This document shows, one piece after another, positions 59,998 to 64,000 of a stretch of DNA of 64,000 nt (position 1 is the stretch's first letter; every line of letters begins with the position of its first letter). The DNA lies in contig CACOTF010000001.1 of NCBI GenBank assembly GCA_902630065.1, positions 197,854-261,853 on the forward strand. Direction: 5' to 3'. Under the pieces are notes generated by a model, which saw only the letters and a program-made list of their open reading frames with translations, did no database searches and was not told where the DNA came from. Position numbers and translations under genes: made by a program. Source of the DNA: an uncultured Pelagibacteraceae bacterium (GTDB lineage: Bacteria > Pseudomonadota > Alphaproteobacteria > Pelagibacterales > Pelagibacteraceae).

Positions 59998-62208
59998 TGG
60001 TTTTCCAGTGGATAATGTGTGTTTAATTCTATCTTGAGTTTTACTTGTCTCAATTAATTTCATGAAAGCATCTAACTCTAATTTAAACAACTGATCTTCT
60101 GTAAGAGTTTTATCTATAGTTGTATCACCACCACTTAAAACATTTGCTAGCTCTGTTCCAACCATCATTCCATGATCTAATATAATTTTATCATTATACA
60201 GTTTTTCTAACATACCAACCATTTTGTCTTTTAAAGATTTACCAGATAAATTAAATGTACATTCTTTTGGAGGAGTAAATTCTTTATTATGATCCAAAAT
60301 TTTCCTTGCTTCATTTAATAAACTATTTCTGCTCATAATTTTTTTATTTTCAGGGATTAAATACTTTAGAGGTTCGGCTTCTACTGGAGATGTTGCAGTT
60401 TTTGCATAACCAATGATGTCAAAAACTTTTAAAGCTGCAAAATCTGGGTCATTTTTTGCCTCTTCTGTTTGAGACCATCTCCATAACATTTCTTTACATC
60501 CTCCTCCGGCTGGAACTAAACCAACCAATGTTTCAACTAATCCAACAACAATATTTGTATGAGAAGCAACAAAATTACTTTGAACTAAAACCTCAAAACC
60601 CCCTCCAAGCGTAAGACCTGATGGTGCTGAAACTACAGGAAATTTTGAATATTTTAAGTGTTTACAAGTTTCTTGAAAATATCCGACAAATTTTTCTATT
60701 GATTTAAAGTCACCTTTATCTGCAAAATTCATTGTATATGTTAAATTAACACCTGCAGAAAATTGCATACTTTCATTAATAATTATCAGTGGTTTGTCTG
60801 TTGCATTTTTTAAAGAGTCCATGGAGTCGTAATCTAAAGCGTTTGCTTTGGTTGTAAATTCAACAATATTAAATTCAGGAAATCTATAAATTTCAGCAGA
60901 ATTATTTTTATCAAGTTTAAGGGCTCTTGGTTTAATTTTTCCTAACGTTTCAATTTCAGTATATTGTTGTCTCTCACCATAAAAATTTTCATCTTTAGAT
61001 TTTGATAAATTTTCTAAAAATTTATTTCCTTCAAAGTTATCAATTTTTTGAAAAAAATTATTTACTCCAATCTCTTTTAACATTTCAAAAGGACCTCTAG
61101 ACCAATTAAAGCCAAGTCTCATTGCCTCATCAATATCGTTGAATTTATCCGTAATACCTGGAACTAATGAAGAAGAATATTTTATTATTTTAGAAATTAC
61201 TGACCAAGCATAATCACCATATTTATCTCCACGATTAATTAATTTTTTTAAATCAACTTTTTCAGATTTAATGTCTATTTTTTTTGATGGAGAATATTCT
61301 CCAGTTTCAAGATTAATTGCTTCCAATATTTTCTTACCACCCTCTTTATTCATTCTATAAAATCCACCTTTTCCTTTTCGACCAGTATATCCAGTCTCTA
61401 TTAATTTTTTTACAAGTGGCATTTCTTTTGCTACAGGTTGAAATGGATCACTTTCAGGTAATTCTTTAATAAAACTTTTTAATACATCTGCCATTAAATC
61501 AATACCAATAAGGTCGTATAATCCAAAAACTCCTGTCTTAGGTATACCCATTGGTCTACCAAAAACAGCATCAGCCTCTTCTACGCTAAGCTTCATATTA
61601 AATGCTTCTGTCATTGCAATTTGCATTGCATAAACTCCAATTCTATTACCTAAAAATCCTGGAGTATCATTACAAATAATTGCACCTTTTCCCAAGTTTA
61701 TTTCACAAAAGTTTTTTAAAAGTTTAACTTTATCTAAATCACTTTTATTGCTTTTTACTATTTCCAGTAAATCCATGTATCTAACAGGATTAAAGAAATG
61801 AGTTATGCAGAAATCTTTTTTGTCTTGATCTGATAATTTTTCTGATAGAACGCTTATTGGAATAGACGAGGTATTAGATGAAACAACCGATTCTTTTTTT
61901 CTATATTTAAAAATTTTTTCGTAAATATTATGTTTTATATCTATTCTTTCTACAACAGCTTCTACGATCCAATCCGCATTTGAAACCACATCAAAGTTTT
62001 GTTCAATATTTCCAACATGTATATTATCTAATTTTGATTTATCTATTAACAAAGGAGGTCTAGATTTTCCTATTCTCTCTTTTGCCTTTTGACTTATTTC
62101 TGTTGTTAAGTCTAATAATGTTACAGGAATATTAGCGTTACATAAATGAGCAGCAATACCACTTCCCATAGTTCCTGAGCCTATGACAACAACATTATTT
62201 ATTTTCAT
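59986..62208 (-). CDS. Fused 3-hydroxyacyl-CoA dehydrogenase / enoyl-CoA hydratase
   Basis: The 740-residue protein has a 3-hydroxyacyl-CoA dehydrogenase half first (VVIGSGTMGSGIAAHLC at residue 7; SSNTSSIPIS and ITHFFNPVRYM further on). An enoyl-CoA hydratase/isomerase half comes last (SAPSGLTLGGGFEVLVQ and VGLVETLVGLVPAGGG near 535-575). This order is the reverse of E. coli FadB/FadJ but common in alphaproteobacteria. It carries out two steps of fatty-acid beta-oxidation. It lies 57 bp after the ABC ATPase gene on the same strand. Confidence 0.92.
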   Translation of the reverse strand: MKINNVVVIGSGTMGSGIAAHLCNANIPVTLLDLTTEISQKAKERIGKSRPPLLIDKSKLDNIHVGNIEQNFDVVSNADWIVEAVVERIDIKHNIYEKIFKYRKKESVVSSNTSSIPISVLSEKLSDQDKKDFCITHFFNPVRYMDLLEIVKSNKSDLDKVKLLKNFCEINLGKGAIICNDTPGFLGNRIGVYAMQIAMTEAFNMKLSVEEADAVFGRPMGIPKTGVFGLYDLIGIDLMADVLKSFIKELPESDPFQPVAKEMPLVKKLIETGYTGRKGKGGFYRMNKEGGKKILEAINLETGEYSPSKKIDIKSEKVDLKKLINRGDKYGDYAWSVISKIIKYSSSLVPGITDKFNDIDEAMRLGFNWSRGPFEMLKEIGVNNFFQKIDNFEGNKFLENLSKSKDENFYGERQQYTEIETLGKIKPRALKLDKNNSAEIYRFPEFNIVEFTTKANALDYDSMDSLKNATDKPLIIINESMQFSAGVNLTYTMNFADKGDFKSIEKFVGYFQETCKHLKYSKFPVVSAPSGLTLGGGFEVLVQSNFVASHTNIVVGLVETLVGLVPAGGGCKEMLWRWSQTEEAKNDPDFAALKVFDIIGYAKTATSPVEAEPLKYLIPENKKIMSRNSLLNEARKILDHNKEFTPPKECTFNLSGKSLKDKMVGMLEKLYNDKIILDHGMMVGTELANVLSGGDTTIDKTLTEDQLFKLELDAFMKLIETSKTQDRIKHTLSTGKPLVN

Positions 62209-62265
62209 AAAAGAGATTTGTTATAATAAATTAAACCAGTATAGGAAATAAAATAAATGTCTTAT

Positions 62266-64000
62266 TTATTTCTGCAAATTTCTCAATTCATCAATATTGA
62301 TATGACATCTTATAGCATTTCCATTTTCACCTATTTGCCAAGGCGGAACTTCTGAATTACATATTTCTCCAACTTTTCTGGGACATCTTCCCTGAAAAGA
62401 GCACCCTTTTTCAGGTGGTTTTTCCTCTACAATATCTTCTGCTACTAATTTTGGTTTAATATCTGGATCTGGCTCTAAAACTGCACCTAATAACACCTCT
62501 GTATAGGGATGTGACGGAAAATTATAAACATTTTTTGAAGGACCAATTTCACATAATCTTCCTTGATATAAAACCGCAACTCTATCACTAATTGCTCTTA
62601 CAACTGCAAGATCGTGTGATACGAATATGTAAGTTGTGCCAAAATCTTTTTTTAATTCTTGTAGTAAATTTAAAACTGCAGCTTGAACAGATACATCTAA
62701 AGCTGATGTAACCTCATCACAAAGAATTACATCAGGTTTTGCAGCAAAAGCTCTTGCAACTGCTACTCTTTGTTTTTCTCCACCAGATAATTGACGGGGA
62801 TATCTTGTAAGATAAAATTCACCAAGTCTAACTTTTTTTAAAACTTTTATAATTTCATCTTTTAATTTTTCTCCTTGCAGTCCAAAATATAGTTTTAATG
62901 GTTGAGAAACAATTTGCTCAACAGTATGATTTGGATTTAGTGACTCATCAGGGTTTTGAAATATAAGCTGTATAGCTCTTAAGGAATTTGGATCTCTTAA
63001 TTTAAGCTCATTTGGTAAGATTTTATTATTTTCATATTTAATATTTCCCTCTTTGGCTTTTAAAAGTCCTGCGATTGACTTTAAAATTGTAGATTTTCCA
63101 CTTCCCGATTCCCCAACCAAAGCTAATGTTTCACCTTTACTAATATTTAAATTTATATCCTTAACGGTTGGATTGTCATCGCTTTCTTTATTTAATAATT
63201 GATCAATAAATTTTTTTTTAGCGTAACTTATTGAAACTTTTGATAAACCGAGCATTTCTTTATCCAAGATAGTATTTTCAATAGATGTTACTAGATTTTC
63301 ATCTTTATCAATTTTTTCATGAAGCTCTTTGTGCTTAAAACATCTAACGCTAGTATTTAAATTTTTTACATATTCTAATTCTGGCGAATTATTACTACAA
63401 TTCATTTCAGCAAGTTCACATCTATCATAAAAACTACACCCTTTTGTAATTGTTCCTGGTTGTGGTTGACTTCCAGACATAGACTTCGGTAATCCTGGTA
63501 GAGTTAATTTTGGAATAGATTTCAATAATCCAGATGTATAAGGATGAATTGGATTTTTTAGTATTCTTCTTACTGGACCATCTAGAACGATTTGTCCAGA
63601 ATACATTACAATTACTCTATCACTTACTTGAGCGATGGCACCTAAATCATGACTTACATAAACCATTGATGTACCAGTATCTTTAGCAATAAAATTTAAT
63701 AGTTCTAATACATGAGCCTGTGTGGTTACATCCAATCCAGTAGTCGGCTCATCTAATAACAATAATTCGGGATTTCCAGCTAATGCCATTGCAACAGCGA
63801 CTCTTTGTTGTTGACCTCCAGATAACTCGTGAGGGTATCTTTGAGCCATAATTTCTGGTGATGGCAATCTTACCTTGTTTAGTAACTCTGAAATTTTTTT
63901 GTTTCTATCTTGTATTTTTAAATCAGTATGGAGTTTTAAAGCTTCATCAATTTGATAACCTATTTTTAGATTTGGTGTTAAAGATTGGCCAGCATTTTGT
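62266..64000 (-). CDS. Fused two-domain peptide-type ABC transporter ATPase, N-terminus beyond window
   Basis: The ORF track starts at 63867 (a TTG), but the frame continues open to base 64000 with QNAGQSLTPNLKIGYQID, the Q-loop region of the first ATPase domain, so the gene is cut by the window edge. Domain 1 retains LSGGQQQRVAVAMALAG. A DppD-type C-terminal cysteine motif (CSFYDRCELAEMNC) follows, then domain 2 with Walker A GESGSGKST, LSGGEKQRV and its own cysteine motif (CSFQGRCPRKVGEIC). This is the fused DppD-DppF/GsiA layout energising oligopeptide, nickel or glutathione importers; the permeases are off-window. Confidence 0.93.
   Translation of the reverse strand, partial: QNAGQSLTPNLKIGYQIDEALKLHTDLKIQDRNKKISELLNKVRLPSPEIMAQRYPHELSGGQQQRVAVAMALAGNPELLLLDEPTTGLDVTTQAHVLELLNFIAKDTGTSMVYVSHDLGAIAQVSDRVIVMYSGQIVLDGPVRRILKNPIHPYTSGLLKSIPKLTLPGLPKSMSGSQPQPGTITKGCSFYDRCELAEMNCSNNSPELEYVKNLNTSVRCFKHKELHEKIDKDENLVTSIENTILDKEMLGLSKVSISYAKKKFIDQLLNKESDDNPTVKDINLNISKGETLALVGESGSGKSTILKSIAGLLKAKEGNIKYENNKILPNELKLRDPNSLRAIQLIFQNPDESLNPNHTVEQIVSQPLKLYFGLQGEKLKDEIIKVLKKVRLGEFYLTRYPRQLSGGEKQRVAVARAFAAKPDVILCDEVTSALDVSVQAAVLNLLQELKKDFGTTYIFVSHDLAVVRAISDRVAVLYQGRLCEIGPSKNVYNFPSHPYTEVLLGAVLEPDPDIKPKLVAEDIVEEKPPEKGCSFQGRCPRKVGEICNSEVPPWQIGENGNAIRCHINIDELRNLQK

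Overview
The window reads as one contiguous piece of an AT-rich, very compact alphaproteobacterial genome, most likely a marine SAR11 (Candidatus Pelagibacterales) lineage. The evidence is the low G+C, intergenic gaps mostly under 120 bp, many 1-13 bp gene overlaps, and a gene set typical of marine methylated-amine users: trimethylamine monooxygenase, TMAO demethylase, a ProXWV-type transporter, gamma-glutamylmethylamide and N-methylglutamate synthase homologues, four-subunit sarcosine oxidase and formate-THF ligase. I saw no rRNA, tRNA, CRISPR array, insertion sequence, prophage or convincing riboswitch. No gene-free stretch exceeds 300 bp.

Layout. 1-6.5 kb: an unrecognised protein cut by the edge, an M19-like peptidase, purE-purK, an SRAP protein, a GNAT acetyltransferase, a small hypothetical and a folate/biopterin-type transporter. 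6.5-13.4 kb: soxBDAG (minus strand) divergent from fhs. 13.4-16.7 kb: a class I glutamine amidotransferase, an iron-dependent alcohol dehydrogenase and tmm. 16.8-24.0 kb: a sugar-type ABC importer with a GH63-like hydrolase and a GpsA-like dehydrogenase. 24.0-29.2 kb: a betaine/TMAO-type ABC importer with a MORN protein and a membrane protein inside the gene cluster. 29.3-46.0 kb: tdm, a small winged-helix protein, an FAD oxidoreductase, and two paralogous modules each made of a glutamine-synthetase-like ligase plus a split glutamate-synthase-like enzyme, separated by an Amt-family transporter and small membrane proteins. 46-64 kb: mostly housekeeping and central metabolism, namely photolyase, YjbQ, ZapE, a BamB-like lipoprotein with a TPR partner, aconitase, LysE, a tRNA-binding protein, ArgE, aldehyde dehydrogenase, ureohydrolase, a secreted HExxH protein, cyclophilin, a fused beta-oxidation enzyme and a peptide-type ABC ATPase cut by the right edge.

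How the genes fit together (inference from families and position): TMAO enters through the ProXWV-type importer or is made from TMA by Tmm. Tdm converts it to dimethylamine and formaldehyde. Methylamine nitrogen is captured as gamma-glutamylmethylamide and passed to N-methylglutamate by module 2. One-carbon units flow through THF-linked SoxBDAG and Fhs. Module 1 is a diverged copy that keeps iron-sulfur cysteines lost in module 2, so it may have a different substrate. A perfect palindrome between proX and tdm, together with the winged-helix gene right after tdm, looks like a local regulatory circuit. No dimethylamine monooxygenase is visible in the window.
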